From Knufia peltigerae (lineage: Eukaryota > Ascomycota > Eurotiomycetes > Chaetothyriales > Trichomeriaceae), in assembly GCA_030247855.1 (NCBI GenBank), contig JAPDRN010000193.1, positions 1 through 48,089 on the forward strand: 48,089 bases of DNA. The letters run 5' to 3'. Of this stretch, positions 11,868 through 21,816 are shown one piece after another. Each line of letters begins with the position of its first letter. Within the stretch, counting starts at the first letter, position 1. Position numbers and translations under genes: made by a program. The notes beneath the pieces were generated by a model that searched no databases, was not told the DNA's origin, and worked only from the letters and a program-made list of their open reading frames with translations.

Positions 11868-12552
11868 ATGGGCCTCAAACGTAAAGCATCAGTCCTCGAA
11901 GATTCTCTCTACCAATTCCAAGAACANNNNNNNNNNACAACAACAACAACAACAACTCAGCAGTCCTGTCGCGCCTTCGTTGACCTACTCCTCCCCTGCA
12001 TCGACAAACACAATCTCTCCTGTGCGCGATTCGTTACGCGGCGACGATAACGCTGCCCCCTACAATTTCTGGAAAATCGAAGCAGTACCATACCTCAGCA
12101 GCCGGACGCGAAAGCGGTACCGGGACAATCGACCAGAGGAGGAGATTGTTCACGAAAACACGCTGAGGAAACTATACGACGCACAACGTCTTCATCTCGA
12201 CGAAGCCCTCCCAATATCCGAGGTGGTGAATCTAGACGGACAAGACGACATTCAAGTGGAAGAAGAAGATGATGTCGACATGACGGACGGAACGGACAAC
12301 CCTGGGTTGCCACGATTTCCTCAACGGAACCAGAGGACTCTCGAGTCCTTCTTTTGTGGTGTGCAGAGTATTGTCACTCCTCGGAACCACGACGTGCATA
12401 GGCCGTCGAACGATGCTTCATTTTTACAGCCCAAACAACAACAACAACAACATCACCAGTCCCAGCCCCAGCCCCAGCCCCAGCAGCAAAACATATTTAC
12501 CATGTGGTCTACTCAAGGCCACCATTTCCAACCCACGGTCCTGATGGGATGA
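11868..12552 (+). CDS. uncharacterised PIP-box protein (interrupted by assembly gap)
   Basis: The start is the ATG at 11868 (MGLKRKASVLEDSLYQFQE), followed by a CAA (Gln) repeat containing a 10-N gap at 11927-11936. After the gap the frame changes: the downstream frame reads poly-Gln, then LSSPVAPSLTYSSP and on to a TGA at 12550-12552. The true gap must be a multiple of three to join the frames. Seen downstream: a basic block SSRTRKRYRDNRPEEEIVHE with NTLRKLYDAQR, an acidic stretch (VEEEDDVDMTDG), the peptide QRTLESFF (12331-12354), which matches the PCNA-interacting PIP-box pattern Q-x-x-[ILM]-x-x-F-F, and a Gln/Pro-rich tail. About 227 residues, depending on the gap. No named family is recognised. 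I recall similar fungal proteins with this basic block, but could not check. The likely role is a nuclear PCNA-binding protein; this is inference from the motif. Confidence 0.75.
11927..11936. other. assembly gap (10 N) in a CAA repeat
   Basis: Ten N bases inside a (CAA)n run. The coding frames on the two sides disagree if the gap is exactly 10 bases, so the size is a placeholder. Confidence 0.97.
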
Positions 12553-12776
12553 ATTTGAACGCATCTGACTCCGTACGACCAGATCGGTTGTTGTTGATCA
12601 TCTTGGATCATCAAATAAGAGAGAGAGAAAAAAGGTATATATATCTGAGAGGGAGTGTAAACGAAACGATGAACGATTGCATACCGTATTACCCGAGAGT
12701 TGTTGGCGAGTTGGAAACCGAAACAAGAACGAGATAAATGTCCTCGAGTACACCCAATACATTGAATACCATAAAC

Positions 12777-12799
12777 TGTGTGTGTGTGTGTGTGTGTGT
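12777..12799. repeat. (TG)n microsatellite
   Basis: Uninterrupted TG dinucleotide repeat of 23 nt in non-coding DNA. Confidence 0.9.
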
Positions 12800-13239
12800 A
12801 GTATAGAGCAGCACGACCCCTACCATCATCAAAACACTACAAGGCGATTCGAGAACGTCTGTTGACCGAGGCATGGAATTGTGATTCTTTAATTCAAACA
12901 ACCCCCAGGCGTATGGTACTCCGTACGGGTTAGAGAAATGCAGACACTGTTTGGTTGCCTAGATATAGTATTCCGTAGTTACCAAACTGGTGCCAACTCT
13001 ATGATGAATGAACTCCTTGCAGAGTACTCAACCCAGATCATACTTTACACTCTCTACTTTACCTACCAGGTAGATACCTATAAGTACCATAGTCGTCATC
13101 AGTTGGAGCCTGCTCTTCTAGAAACTCTTCTGGTTCTCACTCACTCACTCCCTAATCCACAGCCTAGGTCATACTTGATGGAACCGCATCCCTTTCTTTT
13201 CTTTTCTGTTTTTGTCCTTTTTTTTCTTTCTCAAAAGGC

Positions 13240-13242
<3 letters not shown>

Positions 13243-13293
<51 letters not shown>
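13243..13293. repeat. (AG)n microsatellite
   Basis: Uninterrupted AG repeat of about 51 nt (about 25 units) in non-coding DNA. It produces repetitive Glu-Arg and Ser-Leu open frames that are not genes. Confidence 0.95.
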
Positions 13294-13298
<5 letters not shown>

Positions 13299-13576
13299 AT
13301 TTCATTTCATTTCGTACGTACATTATGATATGCAGGAAAGTTAACCCCTTGAACTTTGAACTTGACCTGTGTTGTGTTGACTTTTGACCCAAGTCAGAAC
13401 CCGCCCAAGTCAAGGGTTTTTGCAAGTTTTGTTGATGCTCAGTCATAGAAAGTAATAGAGCAAGCCTTGTGATTCTGGGGGTTGATTAAGGTAGGTATGC
13501 AAGTTCTCCTTTACCAGTAGGTAGGTAAGGTCCATCCGTTCCGCTCCATTCTAGTCCATTCAACTGTGCCCAACTT

Positions 13577-13604
13577 CCCAACTCCCAACTCCCAACTCCC
13601 AACT
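13577..13604. repeat. CCCAACT tandem heptamer, 4 copies
   Basis: Four exact head-to-tail copies of CCCAACT, with a degenerate copy just upstream. It differs from the fungal telomere repeat CCCTAA. Confidence 0.9.
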
Positions 13605-13955
13605 CCAATTGCGTCGTTCCCTGTACTGCAATGCCTCAAAACATTTGGAGATTCAAGAATTAAAAGAAAAAAAGAAGGGGGGATGTACATGTGCGGTCCA
13701 AGTGACTTTCCATGCAGGCCGTCGTCTCCGCTGCTTCCGGCGACGAAAAGAAGGAAAAGAAGAAGGGGGAAAGAAAAAAAGAAGTCGTCGTAGTATCGTG
13801 TCGTCGGTTCATCGGTTTTATCGTGTTCGTGTGGTCGTGTGTTTGAGAGTTGCCGGGTAAAAATGTTCTCTCTCTCTTTCCCCGTCTCTCATATTGTCAT
13901 ACTGTCGTCAAATCTGGATACACCCTGTAAGATATTCTTGCTTCCTTACCTCGCC

Positions 13956-14042
13956 TTTGGAGATGTATCCTGAATGTCAGGTCATTTTGCCCTTCAACTG
14001 ACAAACGCGGAAGGGTCTGTGTTCTCAGGATACATCTCCAAA
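13956..14042. repeat. 18-bp perfect inverted repeat, 51-nt spacer
   Basis: The left arm (13956-13973, TTTGGAGATGTATCCTGA) is the exact reverse complement of the right arm (14025-14042). It lies 49-135 bp beyond the stop codon of the minus-strand RING-like gene, so it is probably in that gene's 3' UTR or terminator and could fold in RNA. The arms do not extend outward or inward. Confidence 0.85.
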
Positions 14043-14090
14043 CTTATGTGGTGGAAACGACTTGGGTCAGATCTCACTTGCATAAGTGCT

Positions 14091-15686
14091 TCATGGAGAA
14101 GTAGATGCCGCAGAAGCCCCTCCTTTGCTTTCTGCTGATGCGGACGCGGACGAAGCCACGCTTTGAGACGCCCCCTCTTCTTCTCTCTGTACTCGTTCTC
14201 GTTCTCGGTCTCTTCCCCCAGGTCGAGCACTTTCAGCCCATGCAGCTTCAGCAAGGGCGGTCAATCGGTTATATTGACTTCTTTGCAGAAACTCCATGTC
14301 TCGTTGTAAATTACAGTATCGCTCCTCAGCGGCCTTCTTGAGAGCCTTGGTCTCTTCCCATTTCTGAGCCAAAGGAACAATGTCCATGGTGACGCCCCCA
14401 CGTTGATTGGCGGTTTGTGCTTCAAGAAGAGCGCGTGCGGCCGTGCGTTCATCGTCGGCAGCTCTTCGCCTTACTTCGTGAGAGGCCCTGATGGTGTTCT
14501 TCATCGATTCCATTTCGATGAAATGCTCGTTTCTGGCTCGGTCTATTGCAGCGCGGGTTTCCTCGGCCATGGTCGGATCTACGGAAGCGAATGGTGCGCC
14601 TCGCATGGCTCCTCGGTACTGTGGAAGATAACCTATGGCTCCTCGGATGTGTCGGTGGGCTGAGCGTACAGGTCGGCCAGTGACATTCAATTCAATTTTT
14701 GTGTCTCCTTTCAGGCTTTCTGGAGCATTCAAGTCAGCGCCTTCGTCCCAGTTTTGGTCGGTCACTGGTGGCACCACAGTATTCAGCGGGCGTCTAGCGT
14801 CAATCGATTTTCGACACTTCATACACGCTCGATTTTTCTGATAGGTCTGAGAATTGACCCAAGCCGAGAGACAGGTGGCATGCATCACTGTCGCGCAGCA
14901 GCTTATCGTGGCCATGAAATTGTCTGGTTCGAAATCGAGCTGGCATGCTGGACATTCTTTCTTGAGCTCATCGAGTTCTTCGATGCTCTCACTCGTTGCG
15001 CGACTAAGGACCAATTTGATCATATTTTTGTTGTTCGCCGACGGGGTCGACACCGATGTCGACGCTGATCGCCTAGGTGGTATCGGATTCATCTGGCTTG
15101 GGACGCTTGCATTTGGAGGAAGCTGGGTCGGCTGGTTCTCGGTTGCAACAGGGGCTCTCATCTCGTTGTGGCCGACGCATCGGAAAGTTGATCTCGCAGG
15201 GCCGCCCGCAAGGTGAGGTTGATCTCGAAACGTATTGTCTGGAAGATGCATGGCTAGCGAAAACATATCAACTGATCTTCCCGGAGGCATGGGCAGAGCC
15301 TGGTAACCCAACGAGGCATGCGGCGCAGGTGTAGGCTCACTGCCAGGAGAGCTAGTCGGCATCGTCGGAGGCTGCGCGCTTCTGGCATACTGGGCGAAGG
15401 GCGGTCCTGAATTTGCGACGAGATACGCGAATTCTAGTTGTTCCTGCCAGTATTCATCTCCGGACATATTTGGGAAGCCGTCAACTACAGGTGGGAAGAA
15501 TCCAGGTTGATAGTAGGCTTCGGGGTGGCTGATTGAGCTTGTCGCTTGGTATGGGTCCGTCATAGCCAGCCCGGGAGGAGAAGTGTCAGAAGTGAGCCGT
15601 CGACGTTTGTGTGAAGAGTTTTCTCTGTCACATCGGTCTTGCGTGCCTGAGGGGCTAAGATCCTCGTAAAAAGGTGGTGAAGCCAT
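14091..15686 (-). CDS. RING-like zinc-finger protein with coiled-coil C-terminal region
   Basis: A single-exon protein of 531 residues from the ATG at 15686. Seen: an N-terminal disordered region rich in Pro, Ser, Tyr and Gln (1-225) with a basic patch HKRRRLTSD; a cysteine/histidine cluster at 245-291 (CPAC, then CC, MHATC, and CMKC), spaced like a RING or RING-like finger; and an Ala/Glu/Arg-rich helical, probably coiled-coil, segment at about 375-495, followed by a Ser/Ala-rich tail. Family knowledge: such fingers bind two zinc ions and often recruit E2 enzymes, but ligase activity is not shown by sequence alone. The second half of the finger (about 20 residues between MHATC and CMKC) is longer than in typical RINGs, so PHD-like or degenerate alternatives remain possible. 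No orthologue name is recognised. Confidence 0.82.
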   Translation of the reverse strand: MASPPFYEDLSPSGTQDRCDRENSSHKRRRLTSDTSPPGLAMTDPYQATSSISHPEAYYQPGFFPPVVDGFPNMSGDEYWQEQLEFAYLVANSGPPFAQYARSAQPPTMPTSSPGSEPTPAPHASLGYQALPMPPGRSVDMFSLAMHLPDNTFRDQPHLAGGPARSTFRCVGHNEMRAPVATENQPTQLPPNASVPSQMNPIPPRRSASTSVSTPSANNKNMIKLVLSRATSESIEELDELKKECPACQLDFEPDNFMATISCCATVMHATCLSAWVNSQTYQKNRACMKCRKSIDARRPLNTVVPPVTDQNWDEGADLNAPESLKGDTKIELNVTGRPVRSAHRHIRGAIGYLPQYRGAMRGAPFASVDPTMAEETRAAIDRARNEHFIEMESMKNTIRASHEVRRRAADDERTAARALLEAQTANQRGGVTMDIVPLAQKWEETKALKKAAEERYCNLQRDMEFLQRSQYNRLTALAEAAWAESARPGGRDRERERVQREEEGASQSVASSASASAESKGGASAASTSP

Positions 15687-17517
15687 TTGGCGGAGGTGTT
15701 ACTTTGATTTATCGCTGGAAATGTCTCGGATATCCTATCCAAACCTCAACAACGAAATCGACGGACGGACGGAAGTGGGGGAGAGTTTTGCACGTGAAGA
15801 AGGCAGAGATAAAGAACAATTGACTCTTTGGGTCCGAAAATGTGGTGTTGGATCCAAGACTTTGATGAGAGGAGGTTCACTGTCTTCACTCTCTGAGTTG
15901 AGTTGTCGGTGTGGGTAGGTTGCTGATCAACCGCCTTGGTTAGCCCGGCAGTGCCCGTGACTAACCAACGAAACCAATGTTGCTGATGTGAGTAGAGGAT
16001 GGCTACAGTATTACTTCACTTGAAGCAGCACACAATGGAATGTCGATGGGTGCAGGAGAGGTTGTGAAGAAGAGTGAGGTCGGAGACTGTAGTGAAACTA
16101 AGGTTGGGGGCTGTGATCTAGTTCTGATCATGCGAGCTTGACACAAGAAGCCCCGATTGAGATGGGCACGTTAGACGCTGATTAGTGGGAGTTTGAAGGA
16201 GAAATCAAAGGCGGCTCGCTTGTGCTTTGATCCTTGGTTCCCAGCGAGGTTATTATTGGTGACGGCTCAAGCCTTTCGGGTGGGCAAAAGGTCCGGACGA
16301 GGGAGGAGAATGAGAGGAGAGAATGTCTCGTACGAGGTCAAGCAATATGGTCAGGCAGTCGTTGATCTTTGGATTGAGCACCTTTTCCACCGGAAACAAC
16401 GACTCGGAGTCAATGATTGAATGTAACCATTATGGTTCGGGTGTCAGCAACTGTCGCCGGCGGGGTGATTAATGTACAATATGTAATGTGATGGATGCGG
16501 TGGCTGCAGTTGAACCACTGGTACGCACTACGAGGACAGCAAGGAATCGGAAGTAGAGCCTGATGTGACACCACAATCCTGCACGCCGAGGCAACCAAGT
16601 TGGGCAAGGCAGAAAACATTGCCTTGAACTAGGTACACTGATTACGCCGCCGCATTGACTTGGAAGACATCGCCATCCGATGAGTCCGGAAGGAAGATGA
16701 CGAGCCTGAAGCCACAAAAAGGAATAAGCCTGAGACCGGACCCGGAACAGGATCTAGATCTATCACAGGTGTGGTACGCGATAGTTTGGGCACCTCAATG
16801 CCTCGTATTCGGTATGCCTGGGGATGTCGAGTTCGGTGACCCCGTCGAATACTTGTTATGTACGGAGTACGAGGTCAGCCCATTAAGCCCAGATTTAGGC
16901 GCAACCGCAGGACCCCGCCACTGCCTTTTCTTCTCCTAGAAACAGAGGCGCCTGAAAATTGGGCACATGTCCAAGCTGCCGAAACTACTTTTGATGGCTG
17001 CAGATCCGAAAAGCAAAAACACAAGAGGCGGGACAAGTGGCAGGATCTTGTGGTTCTGGGCATAGGGATAAGAGTTGGAACTTGGGGTGAACGAAGGGGC
17101 ATTTTTGCTGACTCAACCAATCTTTGAATATACCAGCTTCTCAACTTGTTTCTCGTTGGATCTTTCCACTCACCGTCGGCATAACCTCACCATACCCACG
17201 AGGCTTGACAAAAAAACAATAGACACCATAATAGTCCGGAGTGAAATGGTACTGTAAAGGATTCAGGGAACGCTAAAGGGGTGGGCAGCCTTATCACCAC
17301 GGCCCCGGATTAATTATCCCGAGGTTATTCCGGGCGTCGTGCTCTGGTGCCTCAATAATTACTTTTAGGTCTTCAAGAGTCCAAAACTACAAGTCTCCTG
17401 CTATGTCGGTTCAACAACATGAAGCTGTATATCTATACTATCATCAGTGGCAGTACTGAACGGTGATGAGGAGATGAGATCTGCTGGCTCTATCTTTCCT
17501 TTCATGTGCGTCTTCTG
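15687..17517. other. intergenic, 1.8 kb, divergent promoters
   Basis: Separates the minus-strand RING-like gene from the plus-strand cytochrome b5 gene, so both promoters should lie here. Contents seen: a short inverted repeat TTGGTTAG/CTAACCAA (about 15936-15970) and an exact GTACGGAGTAC at 16860-16870. The open frames are short and overlap; no gene is supported. Confidence 0.55.
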
Positions 17518-18411
17518 ATGGCGTGGGTTGTCGCAAGTTGCACCACTGTCTTTGCCAGCCTCATTCTCTACCACTTTCTTTCTTCCAGCCGAAAGCAGAG
17601 CTTAGTAGATGGCCTGACAGAAACGGATTCTGCACCAACAACACGTATCCCTACAATAGAGACACCCGCCGCCACCTTTACAGCCGAGATGGCACAAGAG
17701 GAAACAGGAAAACACCATGTGCCTTCTACTACCAGCGACCGGAGGAGCCCCGCCAAAGACACACAGACTTCTGTTGGAATCCCTATCGTGAACGATCAGA
17801 GAACAACGGACTTGCCCTCGACCCGAAAGAGACCCTCCAGTCCTCCTCGTCTCAAGCCTCCCACTTTCGGAAACATGGCAGCCCCTCCACGGCCTGGAAA
17901 CGGGGCTTTGCGACCTCCTCCCTCTGCGGCGTCTTCTCTACGCGTCCCAGCGACGAAAGTCCTCTCAAATGCCTTGATGGCGCCTACGTCCTCGATCATG
18001 CCTCCGGGAAAGCAAGTTTCGCGTAAGGTCATTTTAGAGCCAGGCCACTCACCGCTCGACTGGGCCGCCTTGACCTCGAATCCCAATAGCCAGCTGCGCG
18101 GAAAAGATGCTCCCGACAATCTGATTCGGGTGGCACCTGCACAGTTGAAAGAGCAAAACGGGCGAAAGGGAAGAGACGCGTGGACCGTATACCAGGGTAA
18201 AGTGTACAATATAACACCGTACGTGCCGTTCCATCCTGGAGGAAAAGGCGAGATCCTACGAGGTGCCGGCAAATCATCCGACAAGCTGTTCATGGAGGTG
18301 CACCCTTGGGTCAACTGGGATGGCATGCTGAGCGAGTGTATGGTGGGCATTCTCGTCAATGACGAGGAAATCGCAGACACAAAGAGTGGTGGTCTTGACG
18401 ACATGGATTGA
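17518..18411 (+). CDS. cytochrome b5 haem-binding domain protein, membrane anchored (Irc21-like)
   Basis: A 297-residue single-exon protein from the first ATG of the frame (17518). Seen: an N-terminal hydrophobic anchor (residues about 2-22, WVVASCTTVFASLILYHFL), a Pro/Ser/Thr-rich linker to about residue 170, and a C-terminal cytochrome b5 fold. The haem ligands are H239 in HPGG and H262 in MEVHPWVNWD. The lead-in SPLDWAALT and the core WTVYQGKVYNITPYVPFHPG resemble the b5 domain of human NCB5OR (CYB5R4) and of yeast Irc21. Family knowledge: these b5 domains shuttle electrons; Irc21's partner is not firmly known. No reductase domain follows, so it would need a separate reductase. The 3' end is convergent with the FKBP gene, about 285 bp apart. 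Confidence 0.9.
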   Translation: MAWVVASCTTVFASLILYHFLSSSRKQSLVDGLTETDSAPTTRIPTIETPAATFTAEMAQEETGKHHVPSTTSDRRSPAKDTQTSVGIPIVNDQRTTDLPSTRKRPSSPPRLKPPTFGNMAAPPRPGNGALRPPPSAASSLRVPATKVLSNALMAPTSSIMPPGKQVSRKVILEPGHSPLDWAALTSNPNSQLRGKDAPDNLIRVAPAQLKEQNGRKGRDAWTVYQGKVYNITPYVPFHPGGKGEILRGAGKSSDKLFMEVHPWVNWDGMLSECMVGILVNDEEIADTKSGGLDDMD

Positions 18412-18696
18412 AGAAGCATGCATACTGGCGTCGGATACATTGAACAAGCTAGAACTATGATACCCCTTTAGAGCGACCGCTGATGAGCAGACGTGGCTGG
18501 ATGATACAAGTAGATATATATGGATTTTCAGGATGAATTGCTTTTGTGCAACTCTCTATACCTTTGTGCTCTTGCTAATACACCTTTCGTTTCCGTGGCA
18601 TGGTACCGAAATCGGGGGTTTTCCTTTTCCGTGAACTGTTTATGCATCATCCACACTCAAAAGTCATTGACGGCTTATTTATTTCAGCGAAATTCT

Positions 18697-19283
18697 TCAA
18701 AGCTCATCCTTCTTGACGCCTTTGATCCCCATCAGTTCCGTCTCAAAGACCAAAACACTGTTTCCGGGAATGGGCCCAACTGCTCTCTCACCATAGCCCA
18801 TGTCTGGAGGGATGGTCAATCGTCTCTTCTCGCCAATGCACATGTCAACGAGTCCCTCGTCCCATCTGTCCCAGCAGAAATCTCTCGTTAGTAAAGGAGC
18901 CCTCTTCTCAAGTACATCAGCAGCAGCAGCAGCAGCATCACCACAAACGAGGCTGGTGCCTCGCACGCGCTCACAGGGTAGGCATGCCCATGATAAGAAA
19001 GGGGTCATGGGCCAACGGGGTTCAAACCGTCCAAAACATACCCTTTGATCACCCGTCCAGCACCTAGCTGGAACGGTAGAGGATTTCCTCGCGAATAGCT
19101 TGAATCAAACTCCTTGCCTGTCTCTTGAAGTGTGCCGCGGTAATGTACTTCAATGTTGTCCCCCTTCTTCGTCTTGCGGGAACATTCAATGGCCGGTGTG
19201 AGGTAATCGATCTCAAGACCGGTGGCGGATGCGAGGTGAGAGAAGGACACGGCCGCAGCGAGGAGAGGGGCGAGGATCTTCAT
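18697..19283 (-). CDS. FKBP-type peptidyl-prolyl isomerase, ER lumenal (FKBP2-like)
   Basis: Two exons (19283-19042 and 18865-18697), 136 residues. Family knowledge: FKBP2 enzymes catalyse cis-trans isomerisation of prolyl bonds in the ER and bind FK506. Seen: a signal peptide (MKILAPLLAAAVSFSHLASA), the FKBP core (VHYRGTLQETGKEFDSS, AGRVIKG-WDEGL, IPPDMGYGER, LVFETEL), and a C-terminal KKDEL retrieval signal. The start is the ATG at 19283; upstream codons in frame lack an ATG. The 176-bp intron has a GTATGT donor, a perfect TACTAAC branch point (complement at 18887-18893) and a CAG acceptor; splicing restores VIKGWDEG exactly. The intron contains a (CAG)n-type triplet run near 18919. The length is normal for FKBP2 (about 140 aa). 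Confidence 0.95.
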
Positions 19284-20409
19284 GGTGACGGAGAGGGGCA
19301 ACAAAGAGAGGAAAAGCAATCAAGGGTAGTAAAAAAGTCGGCGGATGCTGTTGGGTCTTTTCTTTTGCTTGTGAGTCAAACTACAAACAATGCAGGAATG
19401 TAGGGATGGCAATGTTGAATGTTCGATGTTTCTATAGGTAGTCAGTACACCGCCCCTGGCGTTGGGCAAGTTTCGCAGCCAAATCGACATGCGGGGGAAT
19501 CAGGTCAGAGCCTTATTGGTGCTAGATGGAGGGGCGGGATACCTGAGATAAGGTCCGTAGGGAGAGGCTTAGCTTGGGGTGTGGATTTAGCAGCCTATCC
19601 CAAGTAAACAAAGCCAGTCCAACGCTTTCTATCACACCTTTTCATTGTCAATTGTTTGATTATCTCTATTTCCTAAATAATGAAATCTTACGCCAAAATC
19701 TCGAGACTCAATACCAATGTCTCTCGATGGCCATGCAGTCCCAACGCCACAGCACCGCTCACCTTGCGATTTAACAGCCATCAAACTTGTGTATGCGACT
19801 CTCATCTGACTCCAATGCTGAACTCCTTTCCTGCCCTCGGATATCCCTCATCCTGCACCAAAACCTCGAAGTCGAGAGAGCGTGTGCTCAATCATGCTTT
19901 ATCTAATCCCAATCCTGCCCCATGCCTCGGTTTTAGGCTTCCATCCCTTGTCGTTCACATTTGAGTGCCTGCCTCAAGATCCCCTTATTCCTGCTCTGGC
20001 CTCGATTAGGCTCAGAATTTCATTCTTCCTAAATTCCTCCAGAATTGTCGACAGCGGTTGTTTCAAAGTTAAGTTTAACAGAGCATTGGTAGTTGAATCC
20101 GGGTGCAAACTCGTTTCAAGTTGCTAGATCGACGTTGGTGGCCCATCTGCGGCAAAACAATCGATCCTAAAAAAGCAATAACTTTTGTGGTACTCAAAGA
20201 AATTCAACAATAAGCTCGGTCGGCGGTATCGACAATGGTCGCCCTGCGCAGAAGATTCCAGTCGAGAATCGATTTTGTTATGAGATCATACAGAAAAGAC
20301 AAGGGGTGTGATGGAAGCCCACTGGTCACCATTCGAGTGTGGGTGTCTGCTGATTGCAAGTCGTTGTCATGCTGTGTTGACAAGACAAGCCAGGTGTTCA
20401 CAATCAATC
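19284..20409. other. intergenic, 1.1 kb
   Basis: Lies between the 5' end of the FKBP gene and the 3' end of the next minus-strand gene. The short open frames show no protein-like pattern. Nothing else was recognised. Confidence 0.55.
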
Positions 20410-21816
20410 TTAAGGAGATGGTGTTCGTGATGGGTATCCAAGTCGTAACAGCTTCTTGGGCTCGAAGACTGGCTTGTTGACCTTGGGAACAACGACCATC
20501 TTCGTCATCATCGGTGGGAGTGGCTTCTTCTTGTACTTGTCACGAAATTGATTGCCTCCTCTCCAAACGAAGTTGCTACCAATTCTGTATCCTTCCTGGT
20601 CAGAAGACGTGGTGTCAGTTTCTTCGGTCGCTTTAGCCTTTGGGTCGGTGTTACTAGGTCCAGGCTTTGCGACTACGGCTGGAGTGGTAGATTTCTCAGA
20701 GACACCAGACTTTGGAAGTGCCTCTGCAGCTGTCGATAAAACCGGCGGAGTTGCTGATTTCTTTGCAACCGGTGTTTTGACGACTTTAGACTGATCATTG
20801 TGGTCACTGCGAATACGTTTTGCCGCTGGAGTATTGTTGCTGGCGACTTCTTCGTTCCCACTGATGTCGACTTCGTCATTTGCCTATCCTGAAGTCAGTA
20901 TGTGTTCCTGTTGGTTTGCTTTCATACCCCGGCACTTACTCGTTTTCGCTTGTTGGCCGGTGCTGTTGCCTCAAATGGAGGGACCTTCTTGTGGCTGGCG
21001 TTCGTCTTTCCTGCAATGACCTACAACAAGTCAGAACGACGGAGAGAACATGACGGTTCCCTCCCACCTACCCGGGTGTCTTTTGGCTTTGCGGCAGCAA
21101 CCTTCTCTGGAGCACTCGACTTGTGACGCTTGGTTTCGCTGTCATCGTCTTCACCATCCCTCTTTCTCTTGGCGGTGATGGGCTGAGCGCCGGTGCTCTT
21201 GTGTCTCTTTGCGCTGTCAGAGCTGTTGAGAGAGTCGTCTGAAAGCTTTCTCTTTCGGACCAGAGTGTTGTCTCCACCGCTGCTTTGACGATCATTGTTT
21301 CGACCTATCTCTTGGATGGTGTTCTTACTCAATCGAGCGTCAAGTCGTGCCTCTGCTTCGAGCTTTAGCTGTGCTAGATGTTTCTTGCGAGCTTGCTCCT
21401 TCGAGACCTTGCTTTTGCTCTTCGAGCTCTTGGTCTTGCGCGATGGCTTTTTCTTCGTCTTCAAGACATTCTTCCGATACAACTCTTGAATAGTCTCGCC
21501 GGCATGCTCTAGGTCGAATTTCAACATGTCGACGGCCGAAAGGTAACACCCCTCAAGTGACTCAGGTTGCTCACCGCCATTGGTCTGGGCCAAGTGAACT
21601 CGCCAAAGCTACATTTCATCAGAAAGGTTCAGACGAGGAGGAAGAACAAACGACAACAACAGATTATCGCTAGCCCGGGGAGCACCTTACGTAAGTGGTG
21701 GCTATTGCAAGATGCTCTGCCATGTTTCTCTTGTGCAGATCCTGCTTTGACTTTTGAGTCCGCTCGTATAGCGACATCTGAGGCTCTTCTGTTGAAGGCT
21801 GCATGTTGGGAAACAT
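20410..21816 (-). CDS. uncharacterised Lys-rich, probably nuclear protein
   Basis: A four-exon model: 21816-21691, 21608-21072, 21020-20940 and 20883-20410, giving 405 residues with all introns in phase 0 (82, 51 and 56 bp; donors GTAAGG, GTAGGT, GTAAGT; acceptors TAG). No family is recognised. Seen: an N-terminal helical segment (MSLYERTQKSKQDLHKRN, then LWRVHLAQTNGG, SAVDMLKFDLEHAGETIQEL), a long Lys/Arg/Ser-rich middle with several nuclear-localisation-like clusters (KKKPSRKTK, VRKRKLSDD, AKRKRDGED, ANKRKR), and a more conserved-looking C-terminus with IGSNFVWRGGNQFRDKYKKK. The frame stays open through every exon and all junctions agree with consensus, which supports the model. The start at 21816 is the first suitable ATG; an upstream exon cannot be excluded. 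The function is unknown; chromatin or RNA association is a guess from composition. Confidence 0.75.

Larger units (their letters stand above)
12553..14090. other. intergenic, 1.5 kb, rich in simple repeats
   Basis: Lies between the 3' ends of two convergent genes. It holds a TG repeat, a GA microsatellite, a four-copy heptamer, an exact GTACTCCGTAC (12916-12926), several GGTAGGTA-type strings (near 13060, 13490, 13515) and a perfect inverted repeat (13956-14042). No coding gene is supported. Confidence 0.6.

Noticed and set aside
13243..13293. regular repeat suggestive of an array
   Set aside because: It is a plain AG dinucleotide microsatellite; there are no repeat-spacer units, and CRISPR is not expected in a fungus.
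13577..13604. CCCAACT repeats considered as telomere-like
   Set aside because: The unit differs from CCCTAA, there are only four copies, and genes lie on both sides.
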